Assembly (NCBI RefSeq): GCF_016908115.1
Contig: NZ_JAFBDH010000001.1
Span: forward strand, 124,001-188,000
Direction of reading: 5' to 3'
From: Peptoniphilus gorbachii
Lineage (GTDB): Bacteria; Bacillota; Clostridia; Tissierellales; Peptoniphilaceae
DNA length: 64,000 bases
In this document: positions 11,114 through 19,279 of the stretch, in pieces
How the letters are laid out: each line of letters begins with the position of its first letter
Position numbering within the stretch: the first letter of the stretch is position 1
Made by a program: the position numbers and the translations under genes
Notes under the pieces: generated by a model
Databases searched by the model: none
What the model saw: only the letters and a program-made list of their open reading frames with translations
Told to the model about the DNA's origin: nothing

Positions 11114-11146
11114 AAAATTCTTCCACCCTTAGAGTGAAAGAATTTT
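11114..11146 (-). terminator. Terminator after the phospholipase-C-like gene
   Basis: AAAATTCTT/AAGAATTTT stem with an inner CAC/GTG pairing, then TT on the minus strand. It lies six bases after the stop of the 11152-11802 gene and just before asnA. Confidence 0.65.
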
Positions 11147-11151
11147 AATTC

Positions 11152-11802
11152 TTATATAAATTGTATATCATATTCTCCATTGTATTCAAGTATTGATTCA
11201 ATAACAAGAATAGAAATATTTGTTGATAAATTTAAAGCAAAATTCAAATCATTGTCAAAACTGTGATTAGAATTTTTATACTCATCAATTACTTTTATTA
11301 GATAATTCTTTATCTTTTTCTCCAGTTTTATATCAGAGTCTTCAAAAAAGTTTATATCTTTTGAAAAAATAACTTCAACGAAATTTTCTTCTGAAAACTT
11401 ATTTTCTCTAGCGTATAGAGCTAAGTCTTGTTCATATCTAACATGCTTTTTTAAATTTTCAAAAAAAGTCATTCTATAAGCGTGAGGATAACATACAAAA
11501 TCACAAAGATAATGCATTATTATGCCAAGCTTTTTGCTAATATAATTAATGAATAATTTGCTTTCGTTACCTTCAGAATAGGAGTATCTGGAAAAATAAA
11601 TAAGCCTACTTATCTCTCTTGAAATATAATCTCCTGATTCATCAAAATAATGTCTTTTTGTCTTATAATAAGGCAAAACATCTGGAGCAACAGAACCCCA
11701 TAACATCTTTTCCATATTTAGATTTACATTATATTTATCTTTTATTCTATCATGAACAATTTTTGCCACGATTTTATGTGTATCTGGTAAAATTTTAAAC
11801 AC
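11152..11802 (-). CDS. Zinc-dependent phospholipase C-like protein
   Basis: 216 residues. Resembles the zinc phospholipase C/S1-P1 nuclease fold: an early His (LPDTHK), the WGSVAPDVLPYYK segment that carries zinc-binding residues near the N terminus, and the strong HYLCDFVCYPH pattern (His, Asp, His spacing) at about 120-135. No signal peptide, so it is probably cytosolic; many such bacterial proteins have no known substrate. The start is uncertain: GTG at 11802 follows an in-frame stop by one codon and leaves no room for a Shine-Dalgarno site, whereas AGGA is spaced for the ATT three codons later. Confidence 0.7.
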   Translation of the reverse strand: MFKILPDTHKIVAKIVHDRIKDKYNVNLNMEKMLWGSVAPDVLPYYKTKRHYFDESGDYISREISRLIYFSRYSYSEGNESKLFINYISKKLGIIMHYLCDFVCYPHAYRMTFFENLKKHVRYEQDLALYARENKFSEENFVEVIFSKDINFFEDSDIKLEKKIKNYLIKVIDEYKNSNHSFDNDLNFALNLSTNISILVIESILEYNGEYDIQFI

Positions 11803-11864
11803 ATCCTAAAAATTAAAGTTTATTACAACTTTATTTTATACTCAATAAGTGGAATTGTCAATTT

Positions 11865-13499
11865 TTAGTTAGTTTTATCTAGTTCTTTAGTTATTACATC
11901 CCAAATATTTTGAGTTTCAAATCCAAGTCTCCAAGATCCAACACCTGCAAGATTGTATTTATTTACAAGAGAAACTTTTTTTTCTAAAGAATTTGCATCT
12001 TCAATCCAAATTTTATAAGTTGAACCATTTTCTTCATATTCTACATAATTTTGTTGTGATTCTTTATCCCATGTTGGTTTTAATCCCTTTGATGCAATAA
12101 TATTTGCAACTTCTCCCATGGAAATAGTCTTTGATGTAACTTTGTCATTTGATTCTTTCCATAGTCTTGTGTAAAGTGGAACACCTAAAATCATTTTTCT
12201 ATTTGCTACATTTCTAAATAGAACATTAATACTTCCCTCTACCCATTTATATTGGGCAACGGAACCCGCTTCATCAGATGATCCCCAATGTTGATCGTAA
12301 GCCATTACAACCACATAATCACAAATTTCGGCTAAAGCTTTTCTATCATAAGGCTCCTTAGTTACATCTGAAGAAATTTGTGGTGTAACATCAACTGTGA
12401 TAATAAAATCATCGCCAGCTTTTTCTCTAAATTCACTTACAAAGGCCGTTATATTATCTCTATCTTCAACTTTTGTGTGTTCGAAGTCTATATTTATTCC
12501 CTTCATATTGTATTTTCTACAAAGTTCCAAAGTTTTATCAATAATTTTTTTACGTGTATCTTCCTTTGATAGAGCTTCATGAGTAATATTTGGATCAAAG
12601 GAATTATCTAAATAAGCCCAAACCTTTATACCAAGTTCATTATACTTTTTAATATAATTTTGGTTTCCTCTATCAATCATGTCTCCATTGCCATTTCTAA
12701 TAGAAAACCATGTTGGAATTATTACATCAAGTCCCTTTATATCTTTTATTTGATTAACTTTTTCATCAGAATGCTCTGCATAAGTGTAATCCCAAGTTAA
12801 ATTAATAGGGTCTTTTGAAGTATTTTTTGTTCTAGCTCCTAAATTAACTTTTTCAAAATTTTTATCTACATCGTCTTTTAATACAAATCCTGCGTAACCT
12901 TCTGGCATCCTGACTTTATAATATTTACCTTTTTCACCGTAAACATATAATTTTTCGCCTTCTGGCAGTTTCTTTATAATAGGACTTCTTCTTGAACTAT
13001 CTTCTCTTAATAAGGTTTCCTTAGTAGCTTTTGTTAAATCATATTCCTTATCTCTATAGTCCAAAAGTAAAAGTCTTATGTCCTTATTGTATCTCAAGCT
13101 AACATTGTAATCGTATATAAAAGCTTCAATTGGAAGCATAATCTTGCCATTTTTTTCAATAACAGGAGCTCTCAAATCAATTGTTCCACTGTTAAACTTT
13201 GCTTTATACTCATTTAACATCAATATTTTACTTGCGTATTTATTTTCTATTTTAACTTCCCCAGTTTCCTTGTCATAAGAAATATTTTCATCAAGATATT
13301 TTTTTATATAATCAAGGGATAGATAAATCATTCCATCTTCAATAGAAAAATCCTCTTTATCAATATCTTTATCTTCTGTTATAAAATTAAACTTGTCATA
13401 TTTAGTTGAAATTTTAGTAGTTCCTCTATTTTCAACAAATAAAAATGCGCCTGCCGCCAAAATAAAAATCAAAAAAATTCCTAAAAAAATCTTTTTCAT
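11865..13499 (-). CDS. Secreted GH18 glycosidase with stalk-like and SH3 domains
   Basis: 544 residues. An N-terminal hydrophobic segment (about 4-22) is a signal peptide or anchor. Then comes a copper-amine-oxidase-N-like region (about 40-155, with MLPIEAFIYDYN), a bacterial SH3 domain (about 158-215, LREDSSRRSPI...GYAGFV), and a GH18 barrel (about 235-540). The GH18 signature appears as MKGINIDFEH with the catalytic Asp and Glu, followed by VVMAYDQHW and ILGVPLYTRLW. The arrangement recalls spore-cortex or wall-peptidoglycan N-acetylglucosaminidases of the YaaH/YdhD kind, so a role in wall turnover is likely. GAGGTGAT precedes the ATG. Confidence 0.88.
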   Translation of the reverse strand: MKKIFLGIFLIFILAAGAFLFVENRGTTKISTKYDKFNFITEDKDIDKEDFSIEDGMIYLSLDYIKKYLDENISYDKETGEVKIENKYASKILMLNEYKAKFNSGTIDLRAPVIEKNGKIMLPIEAFIYDYNVSLRYNKDIRLLLLDYRDKEYDLTKATKETLLREDSSRRSPIIKKLPEGEKLYVYGEKGKYYKVRMPEGYAGFVLKDDVDKNFEKVNLGARTKNTSKDPINLTWDYTYAEHSDEKVNQIKDIKGLDVIIPTWFSIRNGNGDMIDRGNQNYIKKYNELGIKVWAYLDNSFDPNITHEALSKEDTRKKIIDKTLELCRKYNMKGINIDFEHTKVEDRDNITAFVSEFREKAGDDFIITVDVTPQISSDVTKEPYDRKALAEICDYVVVMAYDQHWGSSDEAGSVAQYKWVEGSINVLFRNVANRKMILGVPLYTRLWKESNDKVTSKTISMGEVANIIASKGLKPTWDKESQQNYVEYEENGSTYKIWIEDANSLEKKVSLVNKYNLAGVGSWRLGFETQNIWDVITKELDKTN

Positions 13500-13548
13500 A
13501 TAATCACCTCTCTAATTTATTTGCTCAAAATAAAAGATACTAAAAATA

Positions 13549-13562
13549 GGACTTTAAAGTCC
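13549..13562 (-). terminator. Terminator after rplS
   Basis: GGACTTTAAAGTCC self-complementary stem followed on the minus strand by TATTTTTA, five bases after the rplS stop codon. It ends the ylxM-to-rplS operon. Confidence 0.6.
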
Positions 13563-13567
13563 CACTC

Positions 13568-13915
13568 TTAGTAATTTGTTTTTTCTTTAACTTTAGCAGC
13601 CTTACCTTGTCTATCTCTTAGATAGTAAAGTTTAGCACGTCTTACGCTACCTTTTCTTGTAACAACAAGATCAGCAATTCTAGGTGAGTTCAAAAGGAAA
13701 GTTCTTTCAACTCCAATACCATAAGAAATTCTTCTAACTGTAAAAGTCTTTCTTGAACTTTTACCTTGAATTTTTATAACAGTTCCATCAAAAACTTGAA
13801 TCCTTTGTCTTTCGCCTTCAATAATCTTGTAGTGAACACTTACAGTATCTCCAACATTAAATTTAGGTAAATTTTCATTTAATTGTTCATCTTCAATAGC
13901 TTTAATATAATCCAT
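13568..13915 (-). CDS. rplS: 50S ribosomal protein L19
   Basis: 115 residues, normal length. L19 sits at the subunit interface of the large ribosomal subunit. Family motifs: [22 protein letters not shown], the [15 protein letters not shown] signature, and the basic end [17 protein letters not shown]. Last gene of its operon; its start overlaps the trmD end by 14 bases, and GGAGG lies eight bases before the ATG. Confidence 0.98.
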   Translation of the reverse strand: MDYIKAIEDEQLNENLPKFNVGDTVSVHYKIIEGERQRIQVFDGTVIKIQGKSSRKTFTVRRISYGIGVERTFLLNSPRIADLVVTRKGSVRRAKLYYLRDRQGKAAKVKEKTNY

Positions 13916-14645
13916 TGTCTTTACCTCCTTCCAGTAAATCTTTTAATATATCTTTTTCTTCATCATTTAAGATTTTATTTTTTAATAAATCTGGTCTTTT
14001 CTGTAAAGTACTTTTAATAGACTCTCTAAGTCTATATTTTCTAATTTTTTCATGATCTCCACTTAAAAGAATTTCAGGAACTTCAAGTCCTCTAAATTCT
14101 TTAGGTCTAGTATATTGTGGATGTTCTAAAAGTCCATTATAATGTGATTCGTCTTGAAAAGACTCATTACTAGCAAGAACACCATCAAGTAACCTTGATA
14201 CACCATCTATAATTACCATAGATGCCAACTCTCCACCAGTTAAAACATAATCACCAATAGAAATTTCTTCATCTACATAATTTTCAATGACTCTATTGTC
14301 AATACCTTCGTAATGACCATTTAAAAGTATTATGTGTTCTTCATTTTTAAGTTCTTTTAGCTTATCCTGAGTTAAAACCTTGCCCTGTGGGGACATATAA
14401 TAAACCTTAGAATTTTCTTTCTTTACAGATTCAATTGCCTCTACTATTGGTTTTATTTGCATTAGCATACCTGGTCCACCGCCATAAGGATAATCATCAA
14501 CTTGTAAATATTTATTGATTGCAAAATCTCTTATATCTACAGTTTCAAGATCTAATTTTCCTTGGCCGATAGCCCTTCCAACAATAGAAAAGTCTCTAAT
14601 GTGATTTATGAATTCGGGAAATAATGTTAAAACACTTATTTTCAC
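13902..14645 (-). CDS. trmD: tRNA (guanine-N1)-methyltransferase TrmD
   Basis: 247 residues. Methylates G37 of tRNAs reading CNN codons, preventing frameshifts. The SPOUT trefoil-knot motifs are plain: [33 protein letters not shown] and [13 protein letters not shown], followed by the linker and C-terminal DNA/tRNA-binding part ([20 protein letters not shown]). Starts with GTG overlapping the rimM TGA, so the two are translationally coupled. Confidence 0.98.
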   Translation of the reverse strand: MKISVLTLFPEFINHIRDFSIVGRAIGQGKLDLETVDIRDFAINKYLQVDDYPYGGGPGMLMQIKPIVEAIESVKKENSKVYYMSPQGKVLTQDKLKELKNEEHIILLNGHYEGIDNRVIENYVDEEISIGDYVLTGGELASMVIIDGVSRLLDGVLASNESFQDESHYNGLLEHPQYTRPKEFRGLEVPEILLSGDHEKIRKYRLRESIKSTLQKRPDLLKNKILNDEEKDILKDLLEGGKDNGLY

Positions 14646-15145
14646 AAAATCATTCCTTCTATTAATTTAATAGTTATTGTAGAATCTATTTTTTTAATAA
14701 ATTCTTTAACTGCAGGTATTTGATAAATACTTTTATCATCACTTTCAATTATAAAAATATCATTAGCAGGATATTCCAATACATCTTTTAATGTTCCAAT
14801 ATATTTGTTATCAGTATCATAAACTTTTTTACCAATTATATCTGAAATATAGTACTGATTTTCATCTAAAGCTAACCTATCTTCATCTTTAATATAAATC
14901 TCGCTACCTTTTAAATTAATTACGTCATTTATATTTTCAAAGCCTTCAAAAGTAATATAAACAAAATCATTTACTCTTACTTTTTTTATAAAAAATTCAG
15001 TTAAATCATCGCCAACATAAAGGCTTTTTAATTTTGAAAATCTTTTGTTATCAAATGTATAAGGTTCAACTTTTAATTCACCTTTTATACCATGAGTATT
15101 TATAATCTTACCAATGCAAGTAATTGAATCTTTAATATTCTTCAA
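14642..15145 (-). CDS. rimM: Ribosome maturation factor RimM
   Basis: 167 residues. Assists late assembly of the 30S head, next to S19. N-terminal beta-barrel with the family motif GKIINTHGIKGELKV and a C-terminal PRC barrel (YYISDIIGKKVYD...IGTLKDVLEYPANDIFII). Starts with TTG, and its first codons overlap the khpA stop by 14 bases. No good Shine-Dalgarno site is visible for this TTG, so reinitiation after khpA is likely and the exact start is less sure than for its neighbours. Confidence 0.95.
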   Translation of the reverse strand: MKNIKDSITCIGKIINTHGIKGELKVEPYTFDNKRFSKLKSLYVGDDLTEFFIKKVRVNDFVYITFEGFENINDVINLKGSEIYIKDEDRLALDENQYYISDIIGKKVYDTDNKYIGTLKDVLEYPANDIFIIESDDKSIYQIPAVKEFIKKIDSTITIKLIEGMIL

Positions 15146-15365
15146 TTTCTAAATTAACCTTTACATCTTCTTTTAGTGAAACAGCTTTTAAGATTGCTCT
15201 AATTGCCTTAGCAATTCTACCTTGTTTTCCAATAACTTTTCCCATATCATTTGATGCAACTTTAAGAGTGATATCAATAGAATCATCATTCTTAGACATA
15301 GTAACATCAACTGAAGAAGGATCGTCAACTAAAGATTTAGCAATATATTCAATTAATTCAACCAT
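15132..15365 (-). CDS. khpA: KH-domain RNA-binding protein KhpA
   Basis: 77 residues forming one KH domain. The RNA-binding GxxG loop is GKQG in the segment MGKVIGKQGRIAKAIRAI. KhpA (YlqC) pairs with KhpB/Jag in Firmicutes and affects cell elongation and small-RNA binding. The position between rpsP and rimM is the conserved one. GGAGG lies six bases before the ATG. The KhpB partner is not in this window. Confidence 0.95.
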   Translation of the reverse strand: MVELIEYIAKSLVDDPSSVDVTMSKNDDSIDITLKVASNDMGKVIGKQGRIAKAIRAILKAVSLKEDVKVNLEIEEY

Positions 15366-15386
15366 TTTGGTCCTCCAAACATACTG

Positions 15387-15686
15387 TTATTCAGTAGCTT
15401 CTGATTCACTCGCTTCTGCTGTATTATTTGAGTTCTTTTCAGCACTATATACTGAGTTTTCTCTGAAAAGTCTGTCAACTGTATCAGTTGGTTTTGCACC
15501 ATTTTTAATCCAGTTGTTAGCTTTATCAGAATCTACAACAACTTTCTTAGGAGTTGTTAATGGGTTGTAATAACCAATCTCCTCGATGAATTTTCCATCT
15601 CTAGGACTTCTAGAGTCTGCTACAACTATTCTATAAAAGGGTTTTTTCTTTGTACCCATTCTTCTAAGTCTAATTTTTACTGCCAA
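15387..15686 (-). CDS. rpsP: 30S ribosomal protein S16
   Basis: 99 residues from the TTG at 15686, giving the family N terminus [20 protein letters not shown] after the first Met. GGAGGTGA is four bases before this TTG; the GTG at 15701 would place the Shine-Dalgarno site inside the coding region, so it is rejected. S16 is an assembly protein of the 30S subunit. The C-terminal 20 residues ([15 protein letters not shown]) are an acidic Ser/Glu tail beyond the common core. Second-position gene after ffh, as in other Firmicutes. Confidence 0.97.
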   Translation of the reverse strand: MAVKIRLRRMGTKKKPFYRIVVADSRSPRDGKFIEEIGYYNPLTTPKKVVVDSDKANNWIKNGAKPTDTVDRLFRENSVYSAEKNSNNTAEASESEATE

Positions 15687-15735
15687 ATTATTCACCTCCA
15701 CAAAAAAATTTATATATTAAAATATATAAGCTACT

Positions 15736-17073
15736 TTAAAAGGAAAAAGGTAATTTAAATTTTCTTTTTCCCATATTTTTAGACATGTTTCCAAATTGTT
15801 TCATCATTTTTCTCATGTCTTTAAACTGTTTTAACAGTTTGTTTACATCTGCTGGACTAGTTCCAGAACCCTTTGCAATTCTCTTTCTTCTTGAAGAATC
15901 TATTATTTCAGGCTTTTGTCTTTCTTTTTTTGTCATTGAAAGAATCATTGCCTCAACTTTTGCAAATTCATTATCGGGTAAGCTAATACCTTTTAATGCT
16001 TTACTATTAACACCAGGAATCATTCCTATTATATCTTCTAGGGGGCCCATATTTTTCATTTGTTGCATTTGATCTAAGAAATCTTCAAAAGTAAAAGTTG
16101 ACTTTCTAAGTTTCTCTTCAAGTTCCTTTGCTTTCTTATCATCAACAGCTGATTGTGCTTTTTCAATTAAGGATAGCACATCTCCCATACCAAGAATTCT
16201 TGATGCCATTCTATCTGGATGAAATACTTCTATATTATCCATCTTTTCACCAGAAGCTATAAATTTTATAGGAACTTCAGTGACTGATCTAATTGATAGA
16301 GCAGCACCACCTCTTGCATCACCATCAAGTTTAGTAAGTATTACGCCTGTAAGTTTTAACATATCGTCAAAAGTATCGGCAACATTTACTGCATCTTGAC
16401 CAGTCATTGCATCAAGAACTAGTAGAACTTCAGAAGGCTCAAGTGCCTCGTGAATATCTTGAAGCTCTTTCATAAGTTTTTCATCAATGTGAAGTCTACC
16501 AGCTGTATCGATGATTACAACATCATTTCCATTTTTCTTTGCATGCTCAAGAGCAGCTTTAGAAATATCAACTGGTGAAATTTTATCTCCCATTGTAAAA
16601 ACAGGAGTGTCAACAGACTTTCCAACAACTTGAAGCTGTTTTATCGCTGCTGGTCTATAAACATCACAAGCAACTAAAAGAGGTCTTTTTCCATCTTTTT
16701 TTAATCTATTAGCAAGTTTACCACTTGTAGTAGTTTTACCTGCACCCTGAAGACCACACATCATAATAACAGTTGGTTTTTTTGAGAAGTCAATTTTAAC
16801 TTCACTGGTTCCCATTAAATTTGTGAGCTCTTCGTTAACAATTTTAATAACTTGTTGGCCTGGAGTTAAAGATTCTAAAACTTCTTTTCCCAAAGCTCTT
16901 TCTTTTACTGTTTTTACAAAGTCTTTTACAACTTTAAAGTTTACATCAGCCTCAAGAAGTGCAAGTTTTACTTCACGCATGGCGGCATCAATATCTTTTT
17001 CTGATAATTTACCTTTGCCTGTTAATCTTTGCAAAGTATTTTGCAATTTATCGGATAAACTTTCGAATACCAA
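15736..17073 (-). CDS. ffh: Signal recognition particle protein Ffh
   Basis: 445 residues. SRP GTPase that binds signal sequences and 4.5S RNA and delivers ribosomes to FtsY. N domain at 1-85, G domain with MCGLQGAGKTTTSGKLA (G1), DVYRPAA, DTAGR, TKLDGDARGG, and a C-terminal M domain that is Met-rich (QMQQMKNMG, DMRKMMKQFGNMSKN) with the RNA-binding SRRKRIAKGSGT motif. Starts with TTG behind GGAGGTG. ylxM lies 11 bases upstream; its receptor gene ftsY is 0.6 kb further on. Confidence 0.98.
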   Translation of the reverse strand: MVFESLSDKLQNTLQRLTGKGKLSEKDIDAAMREVKLALLEADVNFKVVKDFVKTVKERALGKEVLESLTPGQQVIKIVNEELTNLMGTSEVKIDFSKKPTVIMMCGLQGAGKTTTSGKLANRLKKDGKRPLLVACDVYRPAAIKQLQVVGKSVDTPVFTMGDKISPVDISKAALEHAKKNGNDVVIIDTAGRLHIDEKLMKELQDIHEALEPSEVLLVLDAMTGQDAVNVADTFDDMLKLTGVILTKLDGDARGGAALSIRSVTEVPIKFIASGEKMDNIEVFHPDRMASRILGMGDVLSLIEKAQSAVDDKKAKELEEKLRKSTFTFEDFLDQMQQMKNMGPLEDIIGMIPGVNSKALKGISLPDNEFAKVEAMILSMTKKERQKPEIIDSSRRKRIAKGSGTSPADVNKLLKQFKDMRKMMKQFGNMSKNMGKRKFKLPFSF

Positions 17074-17084
17074 AAATCCACCTC

Positions 17085-17438
17085 CTAGTCAAAAAGTATT
17101 TTTCTAAGTTCTTTAATTTTCAAATTATTTTGATTTAAAAATTCTTTTTCCATACTTTCTAAAATAGTTTCAATTTTTTTTCTTTTTATTACTTTATTTT
17201 CTTCTTCTTTTTTCGAATTTTTTATTAATTCTAGTTTTTCTTCAAATTCTTCTAAATTATTTTCTGCCCTTTTTAAGTTGTCAAAGACTGCTTGCTTTGA
17301 GATATTAAGTTCTGATGAAATCTCATTTATTGTGCAGTCATATACGTAATACATATAGGCGGCTTTTTTTTGTTTTTCTGTAAGAAGATTTCCATAAAAA
17401 TCAAGTAAACTGTTCATCCTAAAAAATTTTTCATTCAT
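17085..17438 (-). CDS. ylxM: YlxM-family DNA-binding/SRP-associated protein
   Basis: 117 residues. Small helix-turn-helix protein of the sigma-70-region-4-like type that always lies before ffh in Firmicutes and has been shown in streptococci to modulate SRP GTPase activity. Family motif LLDFYGNLLTEKQKKAAYMYYVYD, then the helix-turn-helix NEISSELNISKQAVFDNLKR, then a long Lys/Glu coiled-coil tail. First gene of its operon, behind a near-consensus promoter; GGTGAT precedes the ATG. Confidence 0.92.
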   Translation of the reverse strand: MNEKFFRMNSLLDFYGNLLTEKQKKAAYMYYVYDCTINEISSELNISKQAVFDNLKRAENNLEEFEEKLELIKNSKKEEENKVIKRKKIETILESMEKEFLNQNNLKIKELRKILFD

Positions 17439-17459
17439 TTTATCACCATTTTTCTAGCG

Positions 17460-17482
17460 AGGTCAACCTTTTTACTTGACCT
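17460..17482 (-). promoter_or_regulatory. Hairpin at the 5' end of the ylxM operon RNA
   Basis: AGGTCAA and TTGACCT, seven perfect pairs around a nine-base loop. Given the promoter at 17488-17516, transcription would start at or within a base or two of the first arm, placing the hairpin at the very 5' end. Such structures often protect mRNA from 5' decay; that role is inferred. Confidence 0.5.
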
Positions 17483-17487
17483 TTATT

Positions 17488-17516
17488 ATTGTAGCTAATA
17501 CTTTCCCTTATGTCAA
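17488..17516 (-). promoter_or_regulatory. Sigma-A promoter of the ylxM-ffh-rpsP-khpA-rimM-trmD-rplS operon
   Basis: Minus-strand TTGACA, a 17-base spacer and TACAAT: perfect -35, five of six at -10, ideal spacing. It lies about 50 bases before the ylxM start. The strongest promoter match I found in the window, fitting for ribosomal and SRP genes. Confidence 0.85.
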
Positions 17517-17654
17517 TAAATTTTTTTAATTTTTTCAATAATTTTTAAAAAAATGTGGTGATTTTCAAATCTTATCTAACAGTCCAAAATTTAACTCTTT
17601 TTTTCTTAATCTATTTATATTTTTACAAGTAAAGTTTTAAATTTTATCATTAAA

Positions 17655-17676
17655 AAAGTAGGATTTCTCCTACTTT
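17655..17676 (-). terminator. Terminator after ftsY
   Basis: AAAGTAGGA/TCCTACTTT stem with a four-base loop, followed on the minus strand by TTT. It lies 16 bases after the ftsY stop and ends the plsX-to-ftsY run. The remaining 140 bases up to the ylxM promoter hold nothing I can name. Confidence 0.85.
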
Positions 17677-17692
17677 AAGATTCTATAAAATT

Positions 17693-19270
17693 TTATCCAA
17701 ATATGGTTTCTAAGAAAGTATCAATATTAAAATCTTGAAGATCTTCTATTCCTTCACCAACGCCGATAAGTTTTATTGGTATACCAAGTTCAGATTGAAG
17801 AGCAATTACAACTCCACCCTTAGCAGTTCCATCAAGTTTTGTAAGGGCAATTGCAGAAATATCTGTAACTTCCTTAAAGGTTTTTGCTTGATTAATTGCA
17901 TTTTGACCAGTTGTTGAATCTAGAACCAATAAATTTTCTCGATTTGCTTCTGGATATTTTTTACTGATAATTCTATTTATCTTTTCAAGTTCTTTCATTA
18001 GATTTGACTTGTTGTGAAGTCTTCCTGCAGTGTCAACAATTAAAACATCAGTCTTTCTTGCCTTTGCCGCCTCAATTGCATCAAATACAACTGCTGCTGG
18101 ATCAGATCCTTCATCATGACTTATTACATCAACATTTGCTCTAGATCCCCATTCTTTTAATTGGTCAATGGCTGCTGCTCTAAAAGTATCTGCTGCACAA
18201 ACTAACACAGATTTGTTTTCATTTTTAAATCTTTGTGACAGCTTTCCAATAGTTGTAGTTTTTCCTACTCCATTTACTCCAACAACTAAAATAATTACTG
18301 GTGGTTCTGAATTAATTTTTGTGTTTAATTCAGGATTCATTAATTTTTTTGCTTCTTCCAATAAAAGAGGTTTAACTTCTTTAGGATCGTTAACTTTTTC
18401 TCTTATAATAGTTTCTCTCAAATTATCAATTAATTTCATAGTAGTTTCCATACCAACATCTGCAGAGACTAAAATATCTTCAAGGTCTTCTAGCATTTCA
18501 TCATCGATTTTTACATAGGCTCCAAGAACTGTGTTGATTTTAATTCCTACTTCTTTTCTAGTTTTGTCAAGACCTTCCTTTAATCTTTGAAATAGAGAAA
18601 CTTTTTTTGGCTCTTCTTCTTTTTCTTCTGCTTTTTTTTCTAAAGCATCTTCTATTACTTCTTTATCTTGAAATTCTTTATTTGTATCTTCTTTTTTTTC
18701 TGAAGTCTCTATATCTTCTTCTGAAAGATTTATTTCTTCTTCAACTTCTTCAAGCTTTTCATGAATTTCTTCTTTAACTTCAGATTCTTTTTCTTCTGCT
18801 TTTTTTTCAATGGCATCTTCTATTACTTCTTTGTCTTGAAATTCTTTATTTGTATCTTCTTTTTTTTCTGAAGTCTCTATATCTTCTTCTGATAGATTTC
18901 CTTTTTCTTCAACTTCTTCAAGCTTTTCATGAATTTCTTCTATATCTTCTTCTTTTTTGTCTTCGGAAAGCTCCTCTTTAGATACTTGAATTTCTTCCTT
19001 AACTTCATCTTCTTTTTCTGACTTTTTTCCTAAAGCATCTTCAATTACTTCTTTATCTTGAAATTCTTTATTTGTATCTTCTTTTTTTTCTGAAGTCTTT
19101 ATATCTTCCTCTGATAGATTTCCTTTTTCTTCAACTTCTTCAAGCTTTTCATGAATATCCTCTACCTCTTTTTCTTTGTTGTCTTCAGAAAGTTCTTCTT
19201 TAACTTCTTGAATTTCTTCCTTAACTTCATCTTCTTTTTTCTTAAATTTATCCTTTAACCATTCAAACAT
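17693..19270 (-). CDS. ftsY: Signal recognition particle receptor FtsY
   Basis: 525 residues, about 200 longer than the compact NG core. GTPase that docks SRP-ribosome complexes at the membrane. The C-terminal NG domain (about 225-525) has VVGVNGVGKTTTIGKL, DTFRAAA, DTAGRLH and TKLDGTAKGG. The N-terminal A region is extremely acidic (Glu/Lys/Asp) and contains three near-identical repeats built on HEKLEEVEE...NLSEEDI.TSEKK. Acidic A domains are known to aid membrane contact in E. coli; here the repeat form is unusual. AGGAG precedes the ATG. smc ends nine bases upstream. Confidence 0.96.
   Translation of the reverse strand: MFEWLKDKFKKKEDEVKEEIQEVKEELSEDNKEKEVEDIHEKLEEVEEKGNLSEEDIKTSEKKEDTNKEFQDKEVIEDALGKKSEKEDEVKEEIQVSKEELSEDKKEEDIEEIHEKLEEVEEKGNLSEEDIETSEKKEDTNKEFQDKEVIEDAIEKKAEEKESEVKEEIHEKLEEVEEEINLSEEDIETSEKKEDTNKEFQDKEVIEDALEKKAEEKEEEPKKVSLFQRLKEGLDKTRKEVGIKINTVLGAYVKIDDEMLEDLEDILVSADVGMETTMKLIDNLRETIIREKVNDPKEVKPLLLEEAKKLMNPELNTKINSEPPVIILVVGVNGVGKTTTIGKLSQRFKNENKSVLVCAADTFRAAAIDQLKEWGSRANVDVISHDEGSDPAAVVFDAIEAAKARKTDVLIVDTAGRLHNKSNLMKELEKINRIISKKYPEANRENLLVLDSTTGQNAINQAKTFKEVTDISAIALTKLDGTAKGGVVIALQSELGIPIKLIGVGEGIEDLQDFNIDTFLETIFG
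18640..19160 (-). repeat. Three near-identical 130-base repeats inside ftsY
   Basis: Copies at about 18640-18770, 18811-18940 and 19030-19160, spaced 41 and 90 bases apart by related acidic coding sequence. Long stretches such as the one encoding TSEKKEDTNKEFQDKEVIED are identical or differ at single bases, including silent positions. This points to recent duplication and possible copy-number change. Confidence 0.85.
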
Positions 19271-19279
19271 TTTTTTCTC

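Noticed and set aside
11803-11864. AAAGTT/AACTTT hairpin after the GH18 gene
   Set aside because: Only six AT pairs and a weak T run; not enough to call a terminator.
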